Part shown: piece by piece, positions 24,843 through 33,099 of the stretch
Layout: the number at the start of each line of letters is the position of its first letter
Numbering within the stretch: position 1 is the first letter of the stretch
DNA from: a virus
IMG/VR virus record: IMGVR_UViG_3300032156_000001
Span: 62,001 to 126,000 of that record
Strand: one strand, 5' to 3'
Length of the DNA stretch: 64,000 bases
The notes under the pieces: generated by a model
Database searches by the model: none
What the model saw: the letters and a program-made list of their open reading frames with translations, nothing else
Told to the model about the DNA's origin: nothing
Translations under genes and position numbers: made by a program

Positions 24843-25264
24843 CCGACGACAGGGACGACCCGCCGGACGGACCGGGCGGGAAACGGAAGGGACCGCCGCC
24901 CGAGGTCAAGGCGCTGAAGGCGGAGATCGAGCGGCTGAGGACGTGGGTGGACGACTTACAATCGGGCATGTTCATCAACTGCGTCTACTGCGGGCACAGG
25001 TACGGGCCGAAGGACAAGGTGCCCGACTCGATGGCGGAGGTCCTGAAGCGCCACGTGGAGCAGTGCCCCAAACACCCCATGTCGGCGCTGAAGACCGAGA
25101 ACGAGCGCCTGCGCGGGGCGCTGCGGTTTTACGCTGACATATCGGGAATCCTGTGGGAGGACGCCGGCGACCCCGGGCTGGGCGGGCTGTTCCGCTTCGC
25201 CATCACGGGCACGAGCCATCCAAGCAGGCGCGCCCGAGAGGCGCTGGGCCTGCCGACAGTGTGA
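24818..25264 (+). CDS. Zinc-finger/coiled-coil protein
   Basis: The 148-residue product starts at ATG 24818 after GGAAAGGAGGAGG. After a disordered Pro/Gly/Asp N-terminus it has a short coiled coil and a C2H2-like site: CVYCGHR, then HVEQCPKH about 25 residues later. A second coil follows. This resembles small phage proteins of unknown role. Confidence 0.65.
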   Translation: MPWPQGRLTDDRDDPPDGPGGKRKGPPPEVKALKAEIERLRTWVDDLQSGMFINCVYCGHRYGPKDKVPDSMAEVLKRHVEQCPKHPMSALKTENERLRGALRFYADISGILWEDAGDPGLGGLFRFAITGTSHPSRRAREALGLPTV

Positions 25265-25282
25265 TGGGGAAAGGAGCATCTG

Positions 25283-25792
25283 ATGGCCAAGACGACCGAG
25301 TGTTTCAAGGTGGTGACGCGCTTTCCCGCCGACGGCGACGCGTACCAGTCGGCCGTCGCGTGGATAAGCCGTTTCACGAAGGTGGAGTACCGCATCGGCC
25401 GCCGGTCCGAGGGGATGGCGTTCGAGCGGCCGGACGGGACTGCGGTGCGGTCCAGGCTGTTCGTCTTCAGGCGGTTGGCAGCCGCCGCCCGGTGGACCCG
25501 CCGGGCCGTCATCAAGACGGGCCGGGGGCCCTATCTCCAGTGGGCCGTCAAGCGGGCCAACGTGGCCATACTTCTCTGCCGCGGCAGCAACGTCAGGCCG
25601 GCGAAGGCGGCGCTACGTGCGTCTGGTCTTGGGATACCGGGCGAGCTGGCTATTTTCTGGGACGATTACAGCCGCAAGAAGTTCATGGACGGCTGGGCCG
25701 CGGCGTGGACCACGGCGGGCTTCGGCAGCGTCGCCGACGCCGTCACGCCGATCAGGAAGATCCCCCAGGAGGACTGGATGCGGCTTAAGTGA
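25283..25792 (+). CDS. Unknown protein, paralogue of 26584-27096
   Basis: The 169-residue basic protein shares with the gene at 26584 the segment EYRIGRRSEG, then an F-V-F-(R/K)-R-L motif and a similar C-terminal layout ending with DSVTP/DAVTP and a (K/E)IP motif. The pair flanks the XRE-sigma gene. No known domain is recognised; the Arg richness suggests nucleic-acid contact. Confidence 0.65.
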   Translation: MAKTTECFKVVTRFPADGDAYQSAVAWISRFTKVEYRIGRRSEGMAFERPDGTAVRSRLFVFRRLAAAARWTRRAVIKTGRGPYLQWAVKRANVAILLCRGSNVRPAKAALRASGLGIPGELAIFWDDYSRKKFMDGWAAAWTTAGFGSVADAVTPIRKIPQEDWMRLK

Positions 25793-25807
25793 GGAAAGGA
25801 GGCGGCC

Positions 25808-26545
25808 ATGCAACTGCGTACCACGCTGACGATAAGGAACGACAGGATGCTGGCCGCCCGCGAGCGGCTGGACCTGACCCAGCACGGGCTGGCTGAGCTG
25901 GCCCGCGTCTCGCAGCAAGATGTTTGCAAGTTCGAGGCCTTGCAGTACGCGACCGTCTACGGCGACGTGCGGGGCAAGGCGGAGCGCATATCCGGGGCGC
26001 TGGACCTGACGCCGGAGGACGTCCTGCCGCCGGGGCACGAGGAAGTGTCGGTGCCCACGCGTTTCGTGCGGGTCGACGAGGTCGCGCTGGACCGGATGCT
26101 GGCCATGAGGGAGCGGTTCATCCTGCCGGCGCCGGACGAGGTGGTCGCCGAACAGGACGACCTGGAGGTGCTGGAAGCCAGGGTGTCGGCCGCCTCCGGG
26201 CGCCTTACGGACCGCGAGCGGCTGGTGCTGAAGCTGCGGTCGGAAGGATTCACGCTGGACGAGGTCGCCGAGCAATTGACGGTCACGCGCGAGCGCGTGC
26301 GGCAGGTGGGGTTCCATGCCATCAGAAGGCTGGGAAAGTTCATCGAGGAGGCGGCGAGGGCGGAAGCCGACCGTACGCCCGGCCTGTCGGACGCGGCTTA
26401 TTCGGCGAAAATGCAGGGAGCGGCCGACATGGCCCGCAGGATAGAGGCGAGGTTCAACGGCGCGTTGGAGGGATACAGGCGGGCGCGCATAGAGCGTTGG
26501 CGCATCGAGCGCAAGAAGAAGCCCGACCATCAGGCCGGGACATGA
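25808..26545 (+). CDS. XRE-type HTH plus sigma-70 region 4 protein
   Basis: The 245-residue protein joins an N-terminal Cro/C1-type HTH (residues ~10-65, LDLTQHGLAELARVSQQDV) to a sigma region-4 HTH (residues ~136-180, LTDRERLVLKLRSEGFTLDE, then VTRERVRQV). It lacks regions 2 and 3, so it is not a classical sigma factor. It may recruit or redirect RNA polymerase at promoters recognised by the XRE domain. ATG 25808 follows AAAGGAGG. Its stop lies in the loop of a hairpin. Confidence 0.75.
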   Translation: MQLRTTLTIRNDRMLAARERLDLTQHGLAELARVSQQDVCKFEALQYATVYGDVRGKAERISGALDLTPEDVLPPGHEEVSVPTRFVRVDEVALDRMLAMRERFILPAPDEVVAEQDDLEVLEARVSAASGRLTDRERLVLKLRSEGFTLDEVAEQLTVTRERVRQVGFHAIRRLGKFIEEAARAEADRTPGLSDAAYSAKMQGAADMARRIEARFNGALEGYRRARIERWRIERKKKPDHQAGT

Positions 26546-26552
26546 CCCGGTT
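26533..26552 (+). promoter_or_regulatory. Hairpin with GGG-ACATGA-CCC core, copy 2
   Basis: A 7-bp stem GGCCGGG / CCCGGTT (two G-T pairs) encloses the loop ACATGA, identical to the loop at 24479-24484. The stem differs but stays paired. The stop codon of the XRE-sigma gene lies within the loop. Confidence 0.5.
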
Positions 26553-26583
26553 CGGTCCCGAACGTGCCGGAAAGGAGATTCTG

Positions 26584-27096
26584 ATGCCAAGGATAAGCGC
26601 GCGTTTCAAGGTGACGGTCCTCGTGCGCGGCCGGCTGCTGTCGGCCGTCGTGCGGGGCCAGAAACGAACGAGGCTGGAGTACCGTATAGGCCGGCGTACC
26701 GAGGGCCGGCGCTTTAAGGGACCGGGCGGCAAGACGGTCGCGTCCAAGATCTTCGTCTTCAAGCGCCTGACCGAGGCGGTCAAGTGGATTAAGCAGTTCC
26801 TCATACTCGGAAACGTGCTGTGCGACTGGGCCGCCCCGGAGCGCCAGATCAGGATACTCAGGTGCAGGGGCAAGAATCTCGTCCTTACGCACTCCGTGCT
26901 GCGGCCCCGCGATGCGGGGAACCGAAAGAGGCTGCTCAGCTTCTGGGCATGGATGAATGCCGGCTCGCCGCGGGACGGTATGTGGGACCTCAAGGTTATA
27001 TCGGTGATTGAGCCGTTCTATGCCGCCGATTCGGTCACGCCGGTAGCGGAGATACCACGGAACCGGTGGCCGGTCGTGGACCCTCTTGGGCGGTAG
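26584..27096 (+). CDS. Unknown protein, paralogue of 25283-25792
   Basis: The 170-residue Arg/Lys-rich protein starts at ATG 26584 after AAAGGAG. It shares EYRIGRRTEG and the KIFVFKRL segment with its paralogue. The duplication brackets the regulator gene. The function is unknown. Confidence 0.65.
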   Translation: MPRISARFKVTVLVRGRLLSAVVRGQKRTRLEYRIGRRTEGRRFKGPGGKTVASKIFVFKRLTEAVKWIKQFLILGNVLCDWAAPERQIRILRCRGKNLVLTHSVLRPRDAGNRKRLLSFWAWMNAGSPRDGMWDLKVISVIEPFYAADSVTPVAEIPRNRWPVVDPLGR

Positions 27097-27104
27097 GAAC
27101 AGCC

Positions 27105-27122
27105 TTTCCAAGGCCTTGGAAA
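27105..27122. repeat. Dispersed palindrome, copy 3
   Basis: A perfect TTTCCAAGGCCTTGGAAA lies 8 bases after a stop codon and at the upstream edge of the structured, gene-poor stretch 27.1-27.8 kb. Confidence 0.85.
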
Positions 27123-27180
27123 CCTCTGGTTCCTGATCCAGGCGACCCCGCTCCCTCGGCCCGAAAAGGGCCGAAGTTGC

Positions 27181-27486
27181 GTGATCGAGGTCGATGGACA
27201 AGGGTTCATCGACGGCGACGGCGGCCTGGTCGGCGCCGGCCTGTGTGCCGGGAGACCGATCAGGATCAGTGTGCCGGTGGCGGACGGCGGCTGCTGGCGC
27301 AGCGTGGCGCTCTCCCCTTCGGGGGAGGTCGCGGTGGAAGATGTGCCGCAGGCCACCGAGGAAGACCCCGACAGTGGGCAACCCTTCTGCCCGTCGGGGC
27401 GGTTCAAGACGACTCTTGCTGCCCCGACGGGCAGCAGAGAAAAGGGGTACAGCCAAGGCGCTGAGGATCCGGCGCCACGGCGTTGA
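27181..27486 (+). CDS. Doubtful 101-residue ORF in a structured region
   Basis: A GTG-started frame runs 101 residues with coding-like third-position GC for its first half. But it has no convincing ribosome-binding site, and the DNA folds into stable hairpins (CTCCCC-TTCG-GGGGAG at about 27323-27338, a GGCCC/GGGCC stem just upstream, and a GCTGCCC/GGGCAGC stem near its end). It may be a real small protein or the 5' half of a structured RNA. Confidence 0.3.
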   Translation: MIEVDGQGFIDGDGGLVGAGLCAGRPIRISVPVADGGCWRSVALSPSGEVAVEDVPQATEEDPDSGQPFCPSGRFKTTLAAPTGSREKGYSQGAEDPAPRR

Positions 27487-27804
27487 GTTTGGAAGACCGT
27501 GCCGCGCCGGAGAAGCCGGAGGCCCGAAAGGCCGGAGGCGCGCGGTGCAGACGGGGTCCAGCGGCACCTCGTAGATACCAAGCCGCAGGGGAGCTGGGGG
27601 AAATCCTTAGACGCAAGTCGGGCGAGCTTCCCGCTCAGGATTTCCCGGCCAGCCCCTCGGTCCGTCTGCTGCCTACCGGACGGACGGGCCTCGTGCACAG
27701 GTGGGAGAGGCCGTGGATAACACTAGTATCCCCGTTGGCGCGTAGCGGCGCCGGCGGGGTGTCGGACAAGCTGAGGGGCGCCGACGGACTCGGCGCCCTC
27801 TTTT
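27487..27804 (+). ncRNA. Candidate structured non-coding RNA with terminator
   Basis: This stretch has no good ORF but many nested stems: CGCGCC/GGCGCG enclosing a CGAAA-capped hairpin (27500-27545), a 10-bp stem GGGAAATCCT / AGGATTTCCC (about 27599-27648) with an inner CGGG/CCCG hairpin, GTCCGTC/GACGGAC, GCCTC/GAGGC and GGATA/TATCC hairpins in series, then an intrinsic terminator. It may begin further upstream, near 27120. It does not match RNase P, tmRNA or 6S signatures I can recall. Large phage RNAs such as ROOL or GOLLD are comparable in kind only. Confidence 0.5.
27776..27804 (+). terminator. Intrinsic terminator of the structured RNA
   Basis: A 9-bp perfect stem GGGCGCCGA / TCGGCGCCC with a 5-base loop is followed by TCTTTT. 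It ends the structured stretch before the gene at 27846. Confidence 0.85.
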
Positions 27805-27845
27805 CGCTATGGCCTCAACGGGCTTTCGGGCAGAAAGGAGAACGC

Positions 27846-28112
27846 ATGCCTGAGGAGTACACCAAGCTGGCGGAGGAGCTGCAAACCTTCGTGGCGCGTA
27901 GGGTCGAGACGCGCCTGAGCGAGCTGCGTACCGCGCTGCAGGAGCTGATCGTCCGCCACGGTTTTCAGGACTGCGGTGGTGCCGGCTCCAAGGTTTGGGA
28001 AGTCACGGGGGCCCTGCGGGCCGAGGCAGTCAGGCAGGAGATCGAGCGCATACGCGCCGACGCGGTCACTGCGCGCGCGCAAGCTGAGAAGAAAGCCCAG
28101 AGCGGCAGATAG
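27846..28112 (+). CDS. Unknown 88-residue helical protein
   Basis: ATG 27846 follows AAAGGAGAACGC just after the terminator. The protein is almost entirely helical (Glu/Arg/Ala-rich) with a short Gly-Gly-Ala-Gly turn in the middle, probably a helical hairpin or coiled coil. No family is recognised. Confidence 0.6.
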   Translation: MPEEYTKLAEELQTFVARRVETRLSELRTALQELIVRHGFQDCGGAGSKVWEVTGALRAEAVRQEIERIRADAVTARAQAEKKAQSGR

Positions 28113-28150
28113 CGGGCTTTGAACGGGCGCCGGCGAAAGGAAAGGATAGA

Positions 28151-28597
28151 ATGAATCCCGCTGATTGGCCCAACGCGGTGTCGGGTCGGGTAAACCCGTA
28201 CGTTTCGGAGCTTGTTCGGCTGCTGGAGTGGTGCAATGAAGAAACCCGTTTGACAATGGGCGACGCGGTGTTGGGCGACGCGCCGCCGCCTCCCGGCAAG
28301 TTGGAGTGGCTGGGTGACACGACCGGCTTGTTGGTGGAGGAGATCGACCGGCTGCGCCGAGGCGGGCTCCCCAAGCCTGGGTTGAAAGGCGAGGGACAGT
28401 CGATTCTCAATGAATTCATGGATCTGCTGGCAGAGGCGCAGGCGCGCAAGATAGAGGCGCAGGCGCGCAAGTTCAGTCGGCGCGTAGCCGGTCCTTGGTG
28501 CAAGAGAGGAAGGACGGCGCCAATAACGGCCCCCTTGGGGGCGGAGGGAGGATCGGATGAACGTCACGGGGCACAGGCTGCAGAGTCTCGTCCGTGA
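28151..28597 (+). CDS. Unknown 148-residue protein
   Basis: ATG 28151 follows AAAGGAAAGG. The N-terminal half is helical. Around residues 97-107 it has a short repeat (AQARKIEAQARK). The C-terminus is basic and overlaps the next gene by 41 bases. No domain is recognised. Confidence 0.55.
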   Translation: MNPADWPNAVSGRVNPYVSELVRLLEWCNEETRLTMGDAVLGDAPPPPGKLEWLGDTTGLLVEEIDRLRRGGLPKPGLKGEGQSILNEFMDLLAEAQARKIEAQARKFSRRVAGPWCKRGRTAPITAPLGAEGGSDERHGAQAAESRP

Positions 28598-29087
28598 GAT
28601 CGAGGCCTGCATCGAGGGGCAGCGGCGGATGTTCGAGGAGAACATCCAATACTTCGAGGACGAGAAGGCGAACCACGTCGACCCGCTGAAGATCGGCGAG
28701 CGGCTCAGCGCGATGAACGCGCTGCTGACGCTGGTGCAGACGCAGCAGGCGGCGTACAACCTCAGCGTGACTGTGGAGGTGCTGGGCAAGAAGATATCGC
28801 TGGCGCAGGCGGTCAAGCTGGTAGGCCTGGCCGGCGGCGAGGAGAAGATGTGGCGGGAAGCGGTCTCGCTGAAGCGGGACCGGTACGGCGAGATGACGCG
28901 CAAGAACAAGGACGAGGTCCTCGCGGTGCGCGCGATACCGTACGACATCGCCGTCAGGTGCGTCAGGCGCGCGGCCCAGTGGGTCAACGCGTTGCGGCTG
29001 GCCATCGCGCAGGGCAACACGCAGGAGCGGCCCGCCGTGTACCTCAACGAGGCGGATCTGAAGGTGTTGGACGACGGGGGACTGTGA
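28557..29087 (+). CDS. Unknown 176-residue helical protein
   Basis: ATG 28557 follows a strong GGAGGGAGG. The protein is mainly helical with an EAC...QRRMFEENIQYFEDEK coiled segment early and a basic second half. The last residues are acidic. After its stop begin a short unassigned gap and then the repeat array. Confidence 0.65.
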   Translation: MNVTGHRLQSLVREIEACIEGQRRMFEENIQYFEDEKANHVDPLKIGERLSAMNALLTLVQTQQAAYNLSVTVEVLGKKISLAQAVKLVGLAGGEEKMWREAVSLKRDRYGEMTRKNKDEVLAVRAIPYDIAVRCVRRAAQWVNALRLAIAQGNTQERPAVYLNEADLKVLDDGGL

Positions 29088-29299
29088 GATCCTGCGCCGG
29101 CGCAAGCCGGTGCAGCGGGGAAAGGCGTGCAGCGTGGGCGACCCGACTGGAACCTGAGTGGGTACATTAGCCACGACCCTACGCACGGCCTTGGCGATCA
29201 ATGCCAATCGGCTAAAGGTTGGCATGCAAATGGCCGATGACAGATGGGCGGGCATCCATCTCGTTTTGGCCCATATCTGCCGCCTTCCCCGTCATTTTG
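29088..29299. other. Unassigned gap before array
   Basis: About 210 bases without a supported gene. It contains a short stem (GCCAA/TTGGC near 29200) and possibly decayed versions of the 36-bp unit close to its right edge. I see no promoter or terminator. Confidence 0.4.
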
Positions 29300-29810
29300 T
29301 GAAAGCCGGAGGCCGAGCAGTCATAGACCTGCACCAGGAGCGAACCACTCGGGTGGATCGAGGCATCGTGAGAGAACGGACCATTGACTGCGATCGAGTC
29401 ATTTAGCAGGTGAGAACCGTGCGGCACGATCGAGACACAACAGCTGAGGGAACCAGGAGGACGGATCGAGCCGGCCGGGCGGAGAGCACCAGTCACCGAG
29501 AGCGAGACACCGATGGCGTGCGGACCGGCCGCGACGATCGAGCCACGACCCACGTGAGGGCCAAACTGCGCGAGCGAGATACACCCTCCGAGCGGACCAG
29601 GGGGCGGGATCGAAACACGCAGTACGCGGGCACCGTCGAGCTTGATTGAGCCACAAAGATGGGGAGGACCGTCGAAGGTGATCGAGAGATCGAGCCGCCG
29701 CCTTTGCGAGAACCACTTCCAAGGAACGAGACAGTGTAGGAGCGGGGACCACGTGAATAGATCGAGCCGTGTGCGTCGGGAGGACCATTGAAGACGAGCG
29801 AATCATTGGC
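29300..29810. repeat. 36-bp two-box repeat array 1
   Basis: About 12-14 units, with clear phase from 29356 onward. Each 36-bp unit has box A (GATCGAGNCA and variants GAGCGAG, GAACGAG, GATTGAG) at unit positions 1-10 and box B (GNGNNCCR) at 21-28. The ~10-bp and ~8-bp spacers are not conserved. The left edge decays. The right edge runs to the ribosome-binding site of the gene at 29836. Confidence 0.9.
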
Positions 29811-29835
29811 GCAAGGCGCCGGAAAGGAGTCGGCC

Positions 29836-30513
29836 ATGGACGTCAAGAAGTTCGACATCGGCGAGGAGCCCAGCGAGGCCGGCTGCCTGCTGGCGCTGGA
29901 GATAGCGGAGGGGGCCACGGCGGCCCTGCCGGACCTGCCGAAGGAGTTGAGGGGCGCATTGAACCTGCTGGCGGCGCACCGTACAGTGTTCAGCCTGTTC
30001 GCGGCCCTGCGGCAGAAGAAGGAGCCGCCGAAGGAGGCCCTGGCGGACTGGAAGCGGTTGGTGCAGGATCCGGACTGCTGCGATCCGACTGAGGGCAACT
30101 GCGTTCGCGTGCATCATGCGATAGCCGCCATACTCGACGAGCACTTCCCGGTCATCAACGCCGCCACCAAGGACGGCAGTTACGGCGTACGCGGCGCCGT
30201 CCTGTGCCTTTATGCCGGGGCGCTCGGGTGCGACGTCTACATGCGCCTGGCGACCGGCAAGCCCGTGGGGCCGCTGACCCGTCTCGCCTGGCGCGTCTTT
30301 CGCAACAGGATCGCCGGCCAAGAGTACATACATGGCAACGACGAGGACATCCTGAAGGCCATCTCGGAGCAGACGGAATGCCGCGACTGCGCCGATACCG
30401 CCAAGGGGTTGCTGGCCATATTCCCCGAGCTGGCGCCCGATGCGCGCGGAATGGCCGCCGCGGCCATGCACGAGGCCTGGATGAACTGCCCGAACCGCGA
30501 GCGCAACGCCTGA
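29836..30513 (+). CDS. Unknown protein between arrays 1 and 2
   Basis: The 225-residue protein starts at ATG 29836 after GGAAAGGAG. It is helical and rich in Ala/Leu with several Cys residues (CC at ~87, CRDC at ~190). No family is recognised. Arrays flank it on both sides, so it may be an insertion into, or cargo of, the repeat region. Confidence 0.65.
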   Translation: MDVKKFDIGEEPSEAGCLLALEIAEGATAALPDLPKELRGALNLLAAHRTVFSLFAALRQKKEPPKEALADWKRLVQDPDCCDPTEGNCVRVHHAIAAILDEHFPVINAATKDGSYGVRGAVLCLYAGALGCDVYMRLATGKPVGPLTRLAWRVFRNRIAGQEYIHGNDEDILKAISEQTECRDCADTAKGLLAIFPELAPDARGMAAAAMHEAWMNCPNRERNA

Positions 30514-31640
30514 GACGTGGGGCATGAGGGGGCCAAACCAAACGATCGAGGCATCTCTTTGGCGGGAACCGTTGCAGAGGATTGAGACACGCTCTCCGTG
30601 AGGGCCAATCGGCCAGATCGAGGCAGGGTCGAGAAGCGTACCAAGGTCCCAGACTGAGACACCAGTGCAGTGAGGGCCACGCGGAAAGATCGAGGCAAGG
30701 TAGGTAAGCGCACCAAGGCGATCGAACGAAACAGGGCGGGTAAGGGGGCCGGTCGGAGAGGCACCACCCCGGTGCGGACCGACCTGCGAAATCGAGGCGA
30801 GGGTCAAGCGCGAACCGGCAACTGGGACGGAGACACATCCTCTGTGAGGGCCAGCCTATCGGATCGAGGCAAATCAAAGGCGGGGACCAGCCAACGCGAT
30901 CGAGACAAATATCGTGACAGAGCCAGCAGACGAGATCGAAGCAAGAACGAAGCACACAGAGCGCGAGTACCGCGCTGCCGGATCGAGCCAGAGTTTGTGC
31001 GAGCACCACCCTCCACGAGCGAGACACCAGAGGGGCGAGGGCCAAGGCCCCGGATCGAGCCAATCGCCGTGCGCGAACCACCATGACTGAGTCAGACAAC
31101 GCTGGAGCGAGGACCGTCTGGAGAGATCGAGACATCGGCTTGGCGAGAACCGAGTGCAGAGATCGAGACAGCCCTGCCGCGGGGGCCAGAAAGGCGGATC
31201 GAGACGCTTCGTCGGCGCGAACCGAAGCTGCAGATCGGGACAGGAGGGGTGTGCGCGCCAAGTCGCGGGATCGAGACACACACCCGGCGTGAACCGTGTT
31301 GACAGATCGAGGCACATGGACGGCGCGAACCACTCCGTCGGATCGAGTCATGCGTGGGGGTGCGGGCCATCAACGAAGAACGAGACAGGGCAGTCGTTAG
31401 CACCAGGAATACGGATCGAGGCATGATCGCTGCGCGCGCCGGCCTTGAAGATCGAGACAACCGAATAGAAGGCACCACCAACGGCGATCGAAGCATGTGG
31501 TTAGTGAGCGCCAAAGCGGAAGATTGAGACACAGCTCCCGCGCGTACCACCCACAAGGATCGAGTCAAGTGCGTAGCGGGCACCCAGGACTACGAACGAG
31601 ACAATTCCCGGGACTGATCCACCGATCTAGATCGAGTCCT
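30514..31640. repeat. 36-bp two-box repeat array 2
   Basis: About 30 units begin almost at the stop codon of the preceding gene. Four successive units from 30541 are exactly 36 bp, with boxes at the same offsets. Occasional indels shift the phase (for example near 30760). Array orientation is the same as in array 1. No transcription signal is visible inside. Confidence 0.9.
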
Positions 31641-31725
31641 TTCCGCCCGCGGCCGCGTGGCGGCCGCCGCGGATCGCAGTACGGGCGGGCCGGCTTAACT
31701 GCCGGCCACAAGGAGGGCGGTAGAC
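31641..31725 (+). promoter_or_regulatory. GC-rich hairpins before the gene at 31726
   Basis: After the array a GC-rich stretch with GCGGCCGC-type inverted repeats and a GGCCGGC-TTAACT-GCCGGCC hairpin precedes the AAGGAGGG ribosome-binding site. It may shape the leader RNA. No clear -35/-10 pair is seen. Confidence 0.35.
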
Positions 31726-33051
31726 ATGGCAAGGAAGAAGAAGCAGGAGGAGGAACCGGAGGACGAGAAGATCGCCGGGCGGTTCGAGGATGAGGACGAC
31801 GACGAGGAGAAGGAAGTCGTCGACGAGGAGGAGACACCGGAAGAGGAGATCGAGCCGGCCGCCGAGGAGGGGGAGGACCTCCAGCTCAGGAAGCTGACCG
31901 CGGACGTCCAGGCCTCCGTGCTGCTCGCGGGGCCGAAGGAGGCCAGGTTCCTGGTCGACGCGTATTACAGCAATCAGGAGCAGCGGATGCGCATCGGAGG
32001 GCAAATCCGCAGCATCGAGATGGACGCGCGCAACGAACTCATCCAGCTCCTCGGCCCGGCGCTGACCGAGAAGGACGTCGAGTTCATCAAGGACCGCAAG
32101 GTCAAGTACCCGGTCGTCGTCGCCAGGTTCAAGGCAACGCTGGCCGAGAAGAAGCTGGACGAGCGGAAGCTCGGCCAGCTCATGGAGCCCGCGCTGGGGC
32201 TGAAGTTCGCCTTCAGGAACTACAGCGCGTGCGAGGGGCAGTTGGGCCGGGCGCTGAACACGTACGCGAGCGCCAGGCAGCTGGGGCAGTGGGCGATGAA
32301 GATCAAGGGGATCAAGCACATCCTCGCGGCGGGCCTCCTGGCCCACCTCGACCTCGCGCAGGCGCCGACCGTCGGGCACATCTGGCGGTTCGCGGGCCTC
32401 GACCCGACGCAGAAGTGGCTGGGGAAGAAGAAGGGCGGCGCCGAGGTCGAGCGGCTCCTCAAGGAGGGGTACACCCTGGAGACGGCGATACCCGCGATGG
32501 CGGGAATCATCGGCTGCCGGGTCGAGTCGTTGCGGAAGTTCGCGACGACCTCGCCGCGGAAGGACAAGGACGGGAACTGGACCCCGATCAAGCTCACGAA
32601 GGAGAGCCTCACCAAGGCTGCGGCCAAGCGGCCGTGGAACGCCACCCTGAAGACGCTCTGCTGGAAGATCGGCGAGAGCTTCGTCAAGGTGATGAACAAG
32701 GAAGACGACTACTACGGCCACGTGTACCGGCGGCGGAAGGACGAGGAGATCGCCGCCAACGAGGCCGGGAAGTTCGCCGAACAGGCCGCGGCCAAGCTGC
32801 GGAACTGCAAGATCGGCAAGGGGACGGAGGCGTACAAGTGGTACTCGAAGGGCAAGCTGCCCCCGGGCCACCTGCACGCGCGCGCCAAGCGGTACGCCGT
32901 GAAGCTGTTCCTGGCCCACTACTGGGAGACCGGCAGGCGGATGCTGGGCCTGCCCGTCCCGAAGCCGTACCCGATCGCCTGCGGGGGCCACTCCCCCGAG
33001 AGCTATATCCCGCCGCCGGACGTGGCGGGACAGGCCGCTGGCGGCAAGTAG
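31726..33051 (+). CDS. IS110-like transposase C-terminal-domain protein
   Basis: The 441-residue protein has a very acidic N-terminus (residues 5-60), then a charged helical region. Residues ~190-235 match the helix-hairpin-helix of the IS110/IS116 transposase C-terminal domain (IKGIKHILAAGLLAHLD, then VGHIWRFAGLDP). Residues ~295-420 resemble the rest of that domain. The N-terminal RuvC-like DEDD domain of IS110 is absent, so it is not an intact transposase. It lies between the two largest arrays and may bind DNA or RNA. Start ATG 31726 follows AAGGAGGG. Confidence 0.6.
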   Translation: MARKKKQEEEPEDEKIAGRFEDEDDDEEKEVVDEEETPEEEIEPAAEEGEDLQLRKLTADVQASVLLAGPKEARFLVDAYYSNQEQRMRIGGQIRSIEMDARNELIQLLGPALTEKDVEFIKDRKVKYPVVVARFKATLAEKKLDERKLGQLMEPALGLKFAFRNYSACEGQLGRALNTYASARQLGQWAMKIKGIKHILAAGLLAHLDLAQAPTVGHIWRFAGLDPTQKWLGKKKGGAEVERLLKEGYTLETAIPAMAGIIGCRVESLRKFATTSPRKDKDGNWTPIKLTKESLTKAAAKRPWNATLKTLCWKIGESFVKVMNKEDDYYGHVYRRRKDEEIAANEAGKFAEQAAAKLRNCKIGKGTEAYKWYSKGKLPPGHLHARAKRYAVKLFLAHYWETGRRMLGLPVPKPYPIACGGHSPESYIPPPDVAGQAAGGK

Positions 33052-33061
33052 CGGCATCACA

Positions 33062-33093
33062 CCGGCCGGGGGCGGGCGGCCGCCCCCGGCCGG
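33062..33093 (+). promoter_or_regulatory. 14-bp GC hairpin after the IS110-like gene
   Basis: A perfect 14-bp stem CCGGCCGGGGGCGG with a 4-base loop lies 10 bases after the stop. No T-run follows, so it may be a transcript-stabilising hairpin or a factor-dependent stop. Confidence 0.6.
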
Positions 33094-33099
33094 CACAGT

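Noticed and set aside
27120-27804. RNase P RNA, tmRNA or group I intron identity for the structured stretch
   Set aside because: The invariant sequence cores I know for these RNAs are not found.
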